Translations under genes and position numbers: made by a program | DNA from: Acidimicrobiia bacterium | Lineage (GTDB): Bacteria; Actinomycetota; Acidimicrobiia; IMCC26256; PALSA-555 | Direction: 5' to 3' | Assembly (NCBI GenBank): GCA_040881685.1 | Contig: JBBECS010000002.1 | Location: 1-33,314 of the forward strand | Length of the DNA: 33,314 nucleotides | Notes under the pieces: generated by a model | The model's input: only the letters and a program-made list of their open reading frames with translations | Database searches by the model: none | Told to the model about the DNA's origin: nothing | In this document: piece by piece, positions 22,213 to 30,631 of the stretch | Position numbering within the stretch: position 1 is the first letter of the stretch | How the letters are laid out: the number at the start of each line of letters is the position of its first letter

Positions 22213-22854
22213 TCAGCCCGAGCCGTTGGTCCGGGCGATCCCGCGCAGCACGCTGTCGACGATCTCCGCGGCGTTGGCCGGTTCGAGGGGCCGGTGAGCG
22301 ACCAAGCGACTCCAGATCGAGCCGATGACGAGATCCGTCGCCGCGTCGTGGTCGAGGTCTCCGTGGACTTCTCCGCGCTCGGTCGCGCGATCGAGCACCG
22401 GCACGACCTTGCGCCGCCTCGAGTTGATGACCGCCTGGACGACTTCGGCCAGCTCGGGGTCGTCTCGCGCCTCGAGCGCAACTCGAGGCAACACGCGGCC
22501 GGAATCCCCCAGGGATGCGATCTCGCCCCTCACCATCTCGATCAGGTCACCGCGGATGGATCCGGTATCGGGCACCGAGGCATCGCGCGCCGAGAGGCGC
22601 GCGAGCACAGCTGCGAGCAGCTCGGCGCGGGTCGGCCAGCGACGGTAGATGCTCGACTTCGGGATGCCCGATCGGCGCGCGACCTCACGGACCGAGAAGC
22701 CTCGGATCCCGGTCTCCACCATCAAGCTGAACGCGCTGTCGAGGATCGCGCGATCGAGTTCGGGATCGCGCGGTCGACCGCGTCGCACCGACTCCTGTCG
22801 GCCCGCGTTCGCTGCTGTGGTGTCGGCAGTGTTGTTGATGTCCGTCCCTCCCAT
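22213..22854 (-). CDS. TetR-family transcriptional regulator
   Basis: A 213-residue regulator. The N-terminal HTH (about residues 24-75) contains GIRGFSVREVARRSGIPKSS followed by IYRRWPTRAELL, the classic TetR recognition-helix pattern. A C-terminal all-helical domain (about 85-200) of the TetR_C type follows. ATG at 22854 is the only reasonable start downstream of the divergent PAC2 promoter, although no good ribosome site precedes it. An ATG four bases upstream (22858) is in a different frame. It may regulate the convergent CoA-transferase or divergent PAC2 gene. Confidence 0.9.
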   Translation of the reverse strand: MGGTDINNTADTTAANAGRQESVRRGRPRDPELDRAILDSAFSLMVETGIRGFSVREVARRSGIPKSSIYRRWPTRAELLAAVLARLSARDASVPDTGSIRGDLIEMVRGEIASLGDSGRVLPRVALEARDDPELAEVVQAVINSRRRKVVPVLDRATERGEVHGDLDHDAATDLVIGSIWSRLVAHRPLEPANAAEIVDSVLRGIARTNGSG

Positions 22855-22901
22855 GCATCGGAGTTGGAACGTCGGCGTTCTGGAGACATACCCGATCGAC
22901 G

Positions 22902-22907
22902 TAGGGT
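22902..22907 (+). promoter_or_regulatory. Putative leaderless -10 box of the PAC2 gene
   Basis: TAGGGT, 6 bases, then the GTG start at 22914. Same spacing as for the thioesterase gene (TAGGGT, 6 bases, ATG). Confidence 0.5.
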
Positions 22908-22913
22908 TGCAAC

Positions 22914-23801
22914 GTGGAAGATGGCCTTCTCTGGGAGCGCAAGTCCCCCAACCTGCGCCGGCCCGTCCTCCTTGCCGGATTCGAGGGCTGGAACGACGCG
23001 GCCGACGCCGCGTCGACCGCTGCGACCTGGTTGACCCAACACGGATCGGGCGGTGCTGAGCGCGTCGCCCTCGTCGATCCTCAGGAACACTTCGATTTTC
23101 AATCGCGACGGCCACAGGTGACGCTGGTCGGCGGCGTCACACGGTCTATAACGTGGCCGGAGAACGTCTTTTTCACCGTGCCTCGGGAGGAACGTGACCT
23201 CGTGGTGCTGCGTGGCATCGAGCCCAGCTACAAGTGGCGGTCGTTCTGCCGCGCCGTGATCGCCGTCGCGCAGGAGACCGCGTGCGAGATGGTGGTCACC
23301 TTCGGAGCGCTTCTCGCCGATGTTCCGCACACCCGCGCCGCCCGGGTCACCGGGACCGCGACCGACCCCGACCTCGTCGAGCGACTGGGCCTCGCCCGAT
23401 CACGCTACGAAGGTCCCACGGGCATCGTCGGTGTGCTCCACGACCAGTGCCGAGTCGAAGGCATCGACTCGGTCTCGCTGTGGGCGCCCGTCCCGCACTA
23501 CCTCGCCTCGCCACCGAACCCACCGGCCAGCCTGGCCCTGCTCGACCGAGCCGCGGGACTGCTCGAGCTCGATCTCGACCTCGCGCGTCTGCACCGCACC
23601 GCCGCGGCGTGGCGGGAGAAGGTCGACGAGGTGGCCGCAGCCGACGACGACGTGCGCGGCTACGTGCGCACGCTCGAAGAACGCTACGACGCCGACGCCG
23701 AATCTGACGCGTCGGACACGTCGTGGGGCGCCAACCTCCCCACCGGCGACGAGCTCGCCACCGAGGTCGAGCGGTTCCTCCGCGAGCAGCGCGGCGACTA
23801 G
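22914..23801 (+). CDS. PAC2-family protein
   Basis: A 295-residue protein of the PAC2 (proteasome assembly chaperone-like) family common in actinobacteria. It has the N-terminal RRPVLLAGFEGWNDAADAAS block (about 15-34), the WPENVFF and VVTFGALLADVPHTR blocks, and ASPPNPPASLALL. The C-terminal acidic region (about 255-295) ends in the TGDELATEVERFLRE motif. Its biochemical role in bacteria is unproven; a link to proteasome function is inference from the family name. The start is GTG at 22914 behind a leaderless-type box. It is convergent with the M20 peptidase gene with only 7 bases between stops. Confidence 0.88.
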   Translation: MEDGLLWERKSPNLRRPVLLAGFEGWNDAADAASTAATWLTQHGSGGAERVALVDPQEHFDFQSRRPQVTLVGGVTRSITWPENVFFTVPREERDLVVLRGIEPSYKWRSFCRAVIAVAQETACEMVVTFGALLADVPHTRAARVTGTATDPDLVERLGLARSRYEGPTGIVGVLHDQCRVEGIDSVSLWAPVPHYLASPPNPPASLALLDRAAGLLELDLDLARLHRTAAAWREKVDEVAAADDDVRGYVRTLEERYDADAESDASDTSWGANLPTGDELATEVERFLREQRGD

Positions 23802-23808
23802 CGGCGGA

Positions 23809-25143
23809 CTACTCGAGCAGGTCGCGGGCGACGGCTTCCCAGAGCTCTTCGGACATGCGCAGCGAGTCGATGTCGACGCGCTCGTCGTTGCCGTGGAACA
23901 TCGTGGCGTAGTCCTCGAACGACAGGCGCCGGCTGAACAACGCGAACCCGTACCCGACGGATCCGGCGCGCCGGAAGTAGCGGTTGTCGGTACCACCGAC
24001 CATCAGGAACGGCACGAGGGACGAGTTGTCGACGAGCCGACTCGACACCCGGTCGAGCGTGTCCCACAACGGCGTGTCGGTGGGTGACTCAGTGGCGGGA
24101 TCGTCGTTCGACTCGATCTCGACGAGGTCGGCGAGGTCACCGAGCGCCTCTTCGAGCATGGCACGGGCATCGGCGCCGTCCTGATCGGGCATGGTGCGGA
24201 TGTCGACTTCCAGCTCGACGAGGTCGGGGATCACGTTCGTCTTCGTGCCGCCGTGGACGATGGTGGGTGCGAACGTCGTGTGCGTGCACGCATGGACCAA
24301 GCGCGACATGCCGAGTGGCAACTCTGCCAGCGCGTCGCGGAGTCCTTGCGGATCGAGGAAGGCACGCCTGATCTCGTCCGGGTAGTCCATCCCTTCGACG
24401 AACTGACGCCACACGTCGTGGATCTGACTCTGCGGCTGGTACTCGCTGATCCGTCGAACCACCTCGGCCGCGGTCACAACCGCGTTGTCCGTACGGAACG
24501 GCTGGGAACCGTGACCTGGTGTTCCTCTGATCCGCAGCTTGGTCCAGAAGGTGCCCTTCTCGGCGGTCAGCACCGGAAGTCGTACGCCGTCGGCCGTCGG
24601 CATCTGGTACCCGCCCGACTCCGTGAGCACATAGTCGGCGTAGACGGCGTCGCGCTCGTTCTCGACGAGCCAACGCGCGCCCCACGTCCCGAGCGCCTCC
24701 TCATCGGCGACGGCGAGATAGATGAGGGTTCCCTTGGGTCGGAATCCGCTGTCGGCGAGGCGTCGGAATGCGACCGCCTGCGACGCGGTGATGTTCAACA
24801 TGTCCACCGCACCGCGCCCCCATATGAAGTCGTCCACGATGTCGCCCGAGAACGGGTCGCGGGTCCAGCCGTCGGGGTTCACGGGCACGACGTCGGTGTG
24901 GCCCATCAACAGCAAGCTGGGGGCCGACGGGTCCGAGCCCTCGATGCGCGCAACCAGGCTCGCCCGTCCGGGTCGAGGCTCGAAGCGTTCGACGTCGAGC
25001 CCGCCACCGGCCAGATACGACTCGAGCACGTCGACGCTGCGGATCTCTGCCCCCGACTCGACCGTCCCGTCGTTCACGCACGCGTTGCGGATGAGGTGCT
25101 GGAGGAGGTCGGTGGTCTCCGCGACCGGATCGGCGATCGTCAT
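23809..25143 (-). CDS. M20-family metallopeptidase (dipeptidase/acylase-like)
   Basis: A 444-residue zinc amidohydrolase. Metal ligands follow the family order: His82-x-Asp84 (LLLMGHTDVVP), Asp114 in WGRGAVDML, the catalytic Glu148 and ligand Glu149 (AVADEE), and a late His in MFHGNDERV. The dimerisation domain sits at about 190-320 (TAEKGTFWTKLRIRGTPGHGS). The substrate could be a dipeptide, an N-acyl amino acid or a related amide. ATG at 25143 lies 7 bases after a TACCGT box (minus strand, 25156-25151), so it is probably leaderless; the longer open frame upstream is not conserved. Confidence 0.92.
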   Translation of the reverse strand: MTIADPVAETTDLLQHLIRNACVNDGTVESGAEIRSVDVLESYLAGGGLDVERFEPRPGRASLVARIEGSDPSAPSLLLMGHTDVVPVNPDGWTRDPFSGDIVDDFIWGRGAVDMLNITASQAVAFRRLADSGFRPKGTLIYLAVADEEALGTWGARWLVENERDAVYADYVLTESGGYQMPTADGVRLPVLTAEKGTFWTKLRIRGTPGHGSQPFRTDNAVVTAAEVVRRISEYQPQSQIHDVWRQFVEGMDYPDEIRRAFLDPQGLRDALAELPLGMSRLVHACTHTTFAPTIVHGGTKTNVIPDLVELEVDIRTMPDQDGADARAMLEEALGDLADLVEIESNDDPATESPTDTPLWDTLDRVSSRLVDNSSLVPFLMVGGTDNRYFRRAGSVGYGFALFSRRLSFEDYATMFHGNDERVDIDSLRMSEELWEAVARDLLE

Positions 25144-25150
25144 CACGAGC

Positions 25151-25156
25151 ACGGTA
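25151..25156 (-). promoter_or_regulatory. Putative leaderless -10 box of the M20 gene
   Basis: TACCGT on the minus strand, 7 bases upstream of the ATG at 25143, no ribosome site between. Confidence 0.45.
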
Positions 25157-25187
25157 CCGCCGAGTCCGGTGTCGTGTCGTCGGGCCG

Positions 25188-25193
25188 TACACT
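25188..25193 (+). promoter_or_regulatory. Candidate -10 box of the SGNH triplet
   Basis: TACACT about 34 bases before the first SGNH gene. It would give a leader of about 27 bases without an obvious Shine-Dalgarno sequence. Weak. Confidence 0.3.
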
Positions 25194-25227
25194 CCTGCCC
25201 GGGCGCGCCCGTCGCTTCCTCCCCATC

Positions 25228-26073
25228 ATGACGACACGGCTTCTCGTTCACCTCCTGCTCGCAACGCTCGCCGTCGTCGCGCTGGCCACCCCTGCCAGCG
25301 CGCGGAGCGACGTCCGCGAGGCGCTCATCGGCATGGACGGATCGGTCGTGATCGCCGCGCAACGACTCGCCGCGCTCGAGACGCCGGCGACCCTCGGAGC
25401 CGGCGCCCACATGGTGATCTTCGGCGATTCCCTCGGCGGTGACATCGCCGCGGGGCTCATACCGGAAGCGGCCAGGCGCGGCGCGCAGGTCGTCCCGTAC
25501 ACCCAGGCGGGGTGCTCCAACATCACGGGCCTGGCCACGTTCGAGAGCGGCACGGTCATTCCGTGGATGTCGGGATGTCTCGACTACCTCCTCTCGACCT
25601 GGCGGTCTTCCGTGGCCGCCACACCCGCCGATGCCGTGCTCTGGCTGTCGAGCTTCGACGCATCCACGCGCTTGATCGACGGCGTCCTCGCTGATCCCGC
25701 GACGCCCGAAGGGCGACAGCGGATTGCCGCGACGATCCGCGAGACGGCCGACGTGGTCGCACCGCCTGGAAGCGGTCGACGCATCGTGTTCCTCTTACCG
25801 TCCGCGTTCCCACCTGGCGCGCAGGGCGGCGTCGACGCGACGTCGGTGATCGACGTGCAACGACACCGGGCGATCATGCATCTCGTGGTGAGCGCCGATC
25901 CTGAGCGGTTCTCGATGCTCTTGCTGGACCGGTTCCTCTGCCCGGCGGGTCCCCCGTGTCCGCTGGAACCGGCGCCAGGCATCGTGCCGCGACCGGCCGA
26001 CGGCGGCCACGTCAATCCCGAGGGCGCGGCGTGGCTCGCACCACAGATCCTCGACGCACTCGGCGTGACCTGA
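25228..26073 (+). CDS. Secreted SGNH-fold protein, tandem paralog 1
   Basis: A 281-residue protein with a signal peptide (hydrophobic residues 5-22, ASA cleavage near 25). The SGNH block-I motif is GDSLGG (Gly66, Asp67, Ser68) and the catalytic pair is DGGH (Asp258, His261) followed by NPEGAAW, consistent with an SGNH hydrolase/acyl-esterase fold similar to the SGNH domain attached to OafA-type acyltransferases. Two pairs of cysteines (AGCSN, SGCLD; FLCPAGPPCP) suggest disulfides, fitting an exported protein. It shares ATPADAVLWLSSFDAS, DPATPEGR and FLCPAGPPCP with the next two genes. An esterase or acetyl transfer to cell-wall or surface glycans is a plausible, unproven role. Confidence 0.8.
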   Translation: MTTRLLVHLLLATLAVVALATPASARSDVREALIGMDGSVVIAAQRLAALETPATLGAGAHMVIFGDSLGGDIAAGLIPEAARRGAQVVPYTQAGCSNITGLATFESGTVIPWMSGCLDYLLSTWRSSVAATPADAVLWLSSFDASTRLIDGVLADPATPEGRQRIAATIRETADVVAPPGSGRRIVFLLPSAFPPGAQGGVDATSVIDVQRHRAIMHLVVSADPERFSMLLLDRFLCPAGPPCPLEPAPGIVPRPADGGHVNPEGAAWLAPQILDALGVT

Positions 26074-26183
26074 GCGCATACCGCGCGTGCGACCCGACCG
26101 TCAAGGGCACGCTGAAATCTGGGGCTTGACTCCACGTTGCTTCTGCCAGAGCCTGGTTCTGGGAGCGGAGGTTTGGGGGAGCC

Positions 26184-27044
26184 GTGCGTTCGAGCAAGTG
26201 GGTGGTCGCGCCTGCCATCGTGCTGCTGACGGCGATGCTCGCTGGCACGTTGCTAGCCAGCCGGAGCGCGCGTTCGGCCGAGCGCCCGTTGGCCGCAGAA
26301 GCGGCCCGACCTCAGTCGCCCGCAGCGGCACCCACGGCGAGTCTCGAGATGCCACCCACGCTGGGGCCCGGCGCGCGCCTGGTGTTCATGGGGGACTCCG
26401 TCGGCGGAAACGTGGCCCGGGCCCTGGTACCGGAGGCCGCCCGGCGCGGCGCGGTCGTGACTCCGCACACGGTGCCAGGGTGCTCGAACATCGCCGGGTT
26501 GCCGGTCACCGCGGATGACCAGATCATCCCGTGGGGACCGAACTGCCTGCGCCACCTGGAGCAGAGTTGGCGCGCGATGGTTGCCGCGACACCAGCCGAC
26601 GCCGTGCTGTGGCTCTCGAGCTTCGACGCGTCCCGCCGACTGATCGAAGGCGTGATCGCGGATCCAGCCACGCCCGAAGGGCGTGTGCGCATCGCGGGGC
26701 TCATCCTCAACACCGCGAACATCGTGGCGCCGGTCGGGAGTGCCCGACGGATCGTCTTCCTTCTGCCCGCGCCACAATCACCAAGCTACTTCAAGGGTGA
26801 CGCCGACCCCGGGTCGGTGGCCTCCGTGGAGTCCTACCGCGCGATCCTCCATCTCGTCGTGGGCAGCGACCCGACGCGCTTCTCGATGTTGAGCCTGGAC
26901 GCGTTCCTGTGTCCCGCGGGACCACCGTGTCCTGTGGAGGTGGCGCCGGGCGTCGCGCCACGCGCGGTCGACGGGCGTCACTTCGTTCCGGCTGGCGCCG
27001 CGTGGCTTGCGCCGCAGATCCTCGATTCGCTGGGCGTGGACTGA
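26184..27044 (+). CDS. Secreted SGNH-fold protein, tandem paralog 2
   Basis: A 286-residue paralog of its neighbours. An N-terminal membrane or signal segment (about 7-25) is followed by an Ala/Pro-rich linker (about 26-57) longer than in paralog 1. Catalytic motifs are intact: GDSVGG and DGRH (Asp263, His266). The four conserved cysteines are present (PGCSN, PNCLR, FLCPAGPPCP). The C-terminal motif differs slightly (HFVPAGAAW instead of HVNPEGAAW). Start GTG at 26184 with GGGGGAG just before it. The 110-base gap before it has a TTGACT (26126-26131) but no good -10, so it may have its own weak promoter or read through from paralog 1. Confidence 0.8.
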   Translation: MRSSKWVVAPAIVLLTAMLAGTLLASRSARSAERPLAAEAARPQSPAAAPTASLEMPPTLGPGARLVFMGDSVGGNVARALVPEAARRGAVVTPHTVPGCSNIAGLPVTADDQIIPWGPNCLRHLEQSWRAMVAATPADAVLWLSSFDASRRLIEGVIADPATPEGRVRIAGLILNTANIVAPVGSARRIVFLLPAPQSPSYFKGDADPGSVASVESYRAILHLVVGSDPTRFSMLSLDAFLCPAGPPCPVEVAPGVAPRAVDGRHFVPAGAAWLAPQILDSLGVD

Positions 27045-27058
27045 GCCGAACCCTGCGA

Positions 27059-27904
27059 GTGCAGCGATCGCTCCCGGTGCTCGCGGTCGCGCTCGCGGTT
27101 TCGCTCGGAGCGGTCCCGGCCGCCCGCGCCGACCCGACGGTGAGTGCCTCGGAGCTCGAGAGCGTGGACGGATCGCTCGTCGTGCGCGCGCACGACTTGG
27201 CGGCGCTGGAGACGCCGACGGCCCTCGGTCCCGACGCCCGCATGGTGTTCATCGGAGACTCGGTCGGTGGGAACGTCGCGGCGGGCATCGCCGCGGAGGC
27301 CGACCGGCGCGGCGCGGGCGTCGAGCAGTCGACCCGGGCGGGGTGCGCGCCGATCGACGGGCGCCCGGTGAAGGCCAACGGCAGCCTCGTGGGATCGGCG
27401 CTGCCCTGCGAGGCGGCCCGCCCCGAGTGGCTGGCATCGGTCGCGGCGACACCAGCCGACGCGGTGCTGTGGCTCTCGACGTACGACGCCGGGGACCGGC
27501 TGGTCGGCGGCGTGTTGGTGGACCCCGCCACCCCCGAAGGCCGCGTGCGCACGGCCGAGCTCGTCGTGGCCGCGGCCGATGTCGTCGCCCCGCCGCGCAG
27601 CGGGCGTCGGGTCGTCTTCTTGCTCGAGGCGCCCCACCTACCTGGCGCGGCCCCGTCGCCGGCCACCGTCCAGTCGGTGACCGACGTCCAGCGACACCGC
27701 GCGATCCTGCACCTCGTCGTGCGCACCGACCCGGACCGCTTCTCGATCCTCAACCTCGAGCGCTTCCTGTGCCCGGCCGGGCCGCCGTGCCCGGCGGAGC
27801 CTGCGCCCGGGATCCAGCCCCGCGTCCCGTTCAACGGACACATCAATCCGAAAGGCGCGGCGTGGCTCGCGCCACTGATCCTCGACGCGCTCGGCGTTAC
27901 GTGA
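27059..27904 (+). CDS. Secreted SGNH-fold protein, tandem paralog 3 (catalytic Asp missing)
   Basis: A 281-residue paralog, the same length as paralog 1. It has a signal peptide (hydrophobic residues 6-20, ARA cleavage near 24). Block I is intact (GDSVGG) and the His is retained (His261 in GHINPKGAAW). The position three residues before that His, Asp in the other two, is Phe258 (FNGH), so the usual Asp-x-x-His pair is absent. Four cysteines are conserved (AGCAP, LPCEA, FLCPAGPPCP). The GTG at 27059 is inferred from the signal peptide and lies 14 bases after the paralog 2 stop, so the two are co-transcribed. It may be inactive, a binding protein, or use another acid. Confidence 0.78.
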   Translation: MQRSLPVLAVALAVSLGAVPAARADPTVSASELESVDGSLVVRAHDLAALETPTALGPDARMVFIGDSVGGNVAAGIAAEADRRGAGVEQSTRAGCAPIDGRPVKANGSLVGSALPCEAARPEWLASVAATPADAVLWLSTYDAGDRLVGGVLVDPATPEGRVRTAELVVAAADVVAPPRSGRRVVFLLEAPHLPGAAPSPATVQSVTDVQRHRAILHLVVRTDPDRFSILNLERFLCPAGPPCPAEPAPGIQPRVPFNGHINPKGAAWLAPLILDALGVT

Positions 27905-27923
27905 GCACGCTCGCGCGCGCGGG

Positions 27924-29141
27924 TCAGGCGACGGCCGCGCGGTAGATCAGGCTTCCGTGGTCGTCCCATCGTTCGACGGCACCGGCAAGGACCATGTGCT
28001 CGAGGTGCGCGAACGTCTCGCTCTCGGCCATCACACCCCAGTGGCGCTTCGGAAAGATCTCGTGCGCGAGCTGCTGCACGGTTGCCGGTCCCAAGGCCAG
28101 CGACGCGTCCCGGAGGAGCTCCATGCGCTCTTCGTGATGTTGCTTGATCCCCTCGACGCGTCCCGGCACATCGTCGAACGGGTGGCCGTGGGCCGGGAGC
28201 CCCCGGCGCACACCGTCGAGTGCGGCGACGAGGTCCAGCGTCTGGATGTACGACTTCAATGCGTCGGCCCCGTTGCCGACACCCGAGATGTGGGGCGTGA
28301 TCGACGGCAACACGTGATCGCCGGAGAGCAGCAACCCGTGCTCGGGGTCGTACAGGCAGAGGTGGTCGATCGTGTGCCCAGGTGTGTGGACGGAAACCCA
28401 TTCGCGCCCGGCCAGCTGGAGGCGTTCGCCGTGGACCACTCGCCGCGACGGACGCGGTGGCGCGAACAGTCTGCGCAGCGCGCGGATCGCGAGACGGCGC
28501 GCGAGCGGAGGCAGTGGGTGCTTGCTGCCACCCCATGGCGTCTCGCCGCCCCAGGGCACGGAGCCAGCCTGCGTCTCCTCGGTCGGGTCGTTGCGAAGTG
28601 GGTCGCCTTCGTAGTCGTCGACGTGGTCGGCGATCGTCGGGATCTCCTCGCCGCCGATGTCGAGCGCCTGCGCGGCCGCGGCCGCGATTCGCTCTGCTTC
28701 GGCCGCCTCCTGCTCCGTCGGTAGGCGGTTGCGCCGGCTCGACTCCTCGAGTGACCACGTGGTGAACGCCTTGTGCGCGATCAGGTCCGCACCGGCTTCC
28801 CGCTTGATGCGACCGGCGCCGCCGAAGTGGTCGGGGTGCGAGTGGGTGACGATCACGGTGTGGATGTCGCCGACGGTGTACCCGGCGGTCTTGAGGCGCG
28901 ACTTCAGTGCCCGCCACGACTTCGGTCCGGGGAGCCCCGGATCCACCACCGCGAGCCCGCGGTCGTCGAGCAGTCCGTAGGTGTTGACGTGGCCGAGCCC
29001 CGGCATCCAGATCGGCAGCTGCATGCGGATCACACCGGGCGCGACCTCGGTCACCGCTTCGGAGGCGGGGTCCTGCTCCTGTTTGTGGGGCCTGGATGCT
29101 CGCGGTTCCGAGTCACCTGGCCGCCGCGCCGTGGCGGTCAC
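27924..29141 (-). CDS. Metallo-beta-lactamase-fold hydrolase
   Basis: A 405-residue cytoplasmic MBL-fold protein. The metal motif is HSHPDH (His100, His102, Asp104, His105), with further ligands in HTPGHTIDH, LLLSGDHVLP and GLPAHGHPFDD. An insertion of about 80 residues (about 120-230, with the WGGETPWGGSKHPLPP stretch) separates the first motif from the second. The C-terminal winged-helix-like region (about 340-400) resembles the extra domain of LACTB2-type proteins. A glyoxalase II-like or thioesterase-like activity on a CoA or glutathione-type ester is possible; this is not an antibiotic lactamase claim. It starts at GTG 29141, ten bases after the amidase stop, in one operon. Confidence 0.88.
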   Translation of the reverse strand: MTATARRPGDSEPRASRPHKQEQDPASEAVTEVAPGVIRMQLPIWMPGLGHVNTYGLLDDRGLAVVDPGLPGPKSWRALKSRLKTAGYTVGDIHTVIVTHSHPDHFGGAGRIKREAGADLIAHKAFTTWSLEESSRRNRLPTEQEAAEAERIAAAAAQALDIGGEEIPTIADHVDDYEGDPLRNDPTEETQAGSVPWGGETPWGGSKHPLPPLARRLAIRALRRLFAPPRPSRRVVHGERLQLAGREWVSVHTPGHTIDHLCLYDPEHGLLLSGDHVLPSITPHISGVGNGADALKSYIQTLDLVAALDGVRRGLPAHGHPFDDVPGRVEGIKQHHEERMELLRDASLALGPATVQQLAHEIFPKRHWGVMAESETFAHLEHMVLAGAVERWDDHGSLIYRAAVA

Positions 29142-29151
29142 GAGGGAGACC

Positions 29152-30585
29152 TTATGCCGTGGCGAGCGGGGCGAGCTTCGGCCACGGCCGTTGCTGCTCC
29201 ACCAGCGCGGCGGCGGCGAGGCAGTGCACGTCGTCGAACCGGCGCGCTACGACTTGCAGCGCGACGGGAAGACCGTCCACCAGACCGGCCGGGATGCTGC
29301 ACGCCGGCTGCCCGGTGAGGTTGAACGGTGCGGTGAACGGCGCCGAGAGCCCCATCAAGGACACCTCCTTGCCGTTCACGAAGCCGCCGAGACGGCCCTC
29401 GGCCTCGAAGGCGATCGTCGGGGTGGTCGGCGTGAGCAGCAGGTCGACCTCCTCGAACACCGCCGCCGACGCCGCGACGGTCGCCCACTTTCCCCGCACG
29501 GCCTTCAGCAGAATCTCGGGGCGCAGGTGCTCGAACGACGCGACCGACATGCGTAACACGTCGGTGAGATCGTGCACGCGGTCGCGGAGGTCTTCGTACG
29601 CGTGCGCCATCTCGTTCACCGTGCCGAGCACGGTCCACGAAGTCCCTGGCTTCGGCAGCTCGACCGGTATGTCGACCAGCTCGAGCCCGGCTGCGTCCAC
29701 GAGCGCGTCGGCGGCTTCGCGCGCGAGCGAAGAGACCGCTGGCTCTGCGCTCGCGTAACCGAGCGTCGATGACCACGCGACGCGTAGGCCGCGCAACGCG
29801 TCGACTGCTTCACCTGACACGAGCTGCGGCTCAAGATCGCGTTCGGGGCGAGCCACAGAATGCGGGTCGGTGAGCGTGGGACCGACGATCACGTCGAGAT
29901 AGCGGGCCGCGTCGCGCACCGACCGAACCATCGGGCCGCGCACCGACGTTTGCGAGAAGCTGAACATGCCGGGCCCGGTGCCGGTCGCACCGTACGTGGT
30001 CTTCATGCCGGGCAGTCCGCAGTACGACGCGGGAATTCGGATCGATCCACCGCCGTCGCCACCGGTACACGCCGGGAAGAGCCCCGCAGCCACCGCGGCC
30101 GCCGAACCGCCCGACGAGCCACCCGGCGTGCGCTCGGTGTCCCACGGGTTGCGCGTGATGCCGTGCAGCGGGGTGTTCGTGAAGCTGACCGCTCCGAACT
30201 CCGACGCCGTGGTGAGCCCGACGATCACGGCACCCGCGGCGCGCAGCCGGGCGACCTCGGTGTCGTCGTGCGCGGCGATGCGGTGCTCGAAGACCAGAGA
30301 AGCGTCGGTCTCCGGCCAGCCGTCGACGCAGGCGAGCTCTTTGACGCCGATGGGGACACCGGCGAGCGGCCCTGGGTCGCGACCAGCCGCCACCTCAGCA
30401 TCGACCGCGTCGGCGCGTGCCCGCGCCGCATCGACGTCGAGATGGCACACCGCGTTCAGCGCGGGATTGATGCGCTCGATCCGCTCGAGGTGGACCTCCA
30501 GCACCTCCTTAGCGGTGCAGTCACCGGCCCGGATCGCGTCGGCGAGCTCCCACGCGTCCTTCTGGAAGAGCTCGGTCACCTGCAC
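29152..30585 (-). CDS. Amidase-signature family hydrolase
   Basis: A 477-residue amidase with the Ser-cisSer-Lys triad: Lys82 (GVKEL), cis-Ser157 in GGSSGGS (155-161), and nucleophile Ser181 in GGDGGGSIRIP. The 24-residue Ser-Ser spacing equals that of fatty-acid amide hydrolase. It lacks obvious membrane segments. Substrates range widely (amides, nylon oligomers, Glu-tRNA when GatB/GatC are present); no gatB/gatC is in the window, so a free-standing catabolic amidase is more likely. Starts at GTG 30585, 46 bases after the WS/DGAT stop. The next downstream gene is the MBL hydrolase. Confidence 0.93.
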   Translation of the reverse strand: MQVTELFQKDAWELADAIRAGDCTAKEVLEVHLERIERINPALNAVCHLDVDAARARADAVDAEVAAGRDPGPLAGVPIGVKELACVDGWPETDASLVFEHRIAAHDDTEVARLRAAGAVIVGLTTASEFGAVSFTNTPLHGITRNPWDTERTPGGSSGGSAAAVAAGLFPACTGGDGGGSIRIPASYCGLPGMKTTYGATGTGPGMFSFSQTSVRGPMVRSVRDAARYLDVIVGPTLTDPHSVARPERDLEPQLVSGEAVDALRGLRVAWSSTLGYASAEPAVSSLAREAADALVDAAGLELVDIPVELPKPGTSWTVLGTVNEMAHAYEDLRDRVHDLTDVLRMSVASFEHLRPEILLKAVRGKWATVAASAAVFEEVDLLLTPTTPTIAFEAEGRLGGFVNGKEVSLMGLSAPFTAPFNLTGQPACSIPAGLVDGLPVALQVVARRFDDVHCLAAAALVEQQRPWPKLAPLATA

Positions 30586-30631
30586 TCGTTCGCTCTCTGC
30601 GAGCCGGGATACCCGGCCCGCTGCCGTTCGC

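Noticed and set aside
26791-28917. 708-codon minus-strand frame across SGNH paralogs 2-3 and the MBL gene
   Set aside because: Arg/Pro/Ser-rich shadow of three convincing genes; no domain, no plausible start.
27924-29141. True beta-lactamase
   Set aside because: The HxHxDH fold is shared by many hydrolases; no signal peptide and a LACTB2-like C-terminal region point to a metabolic esterase or thioesterase.
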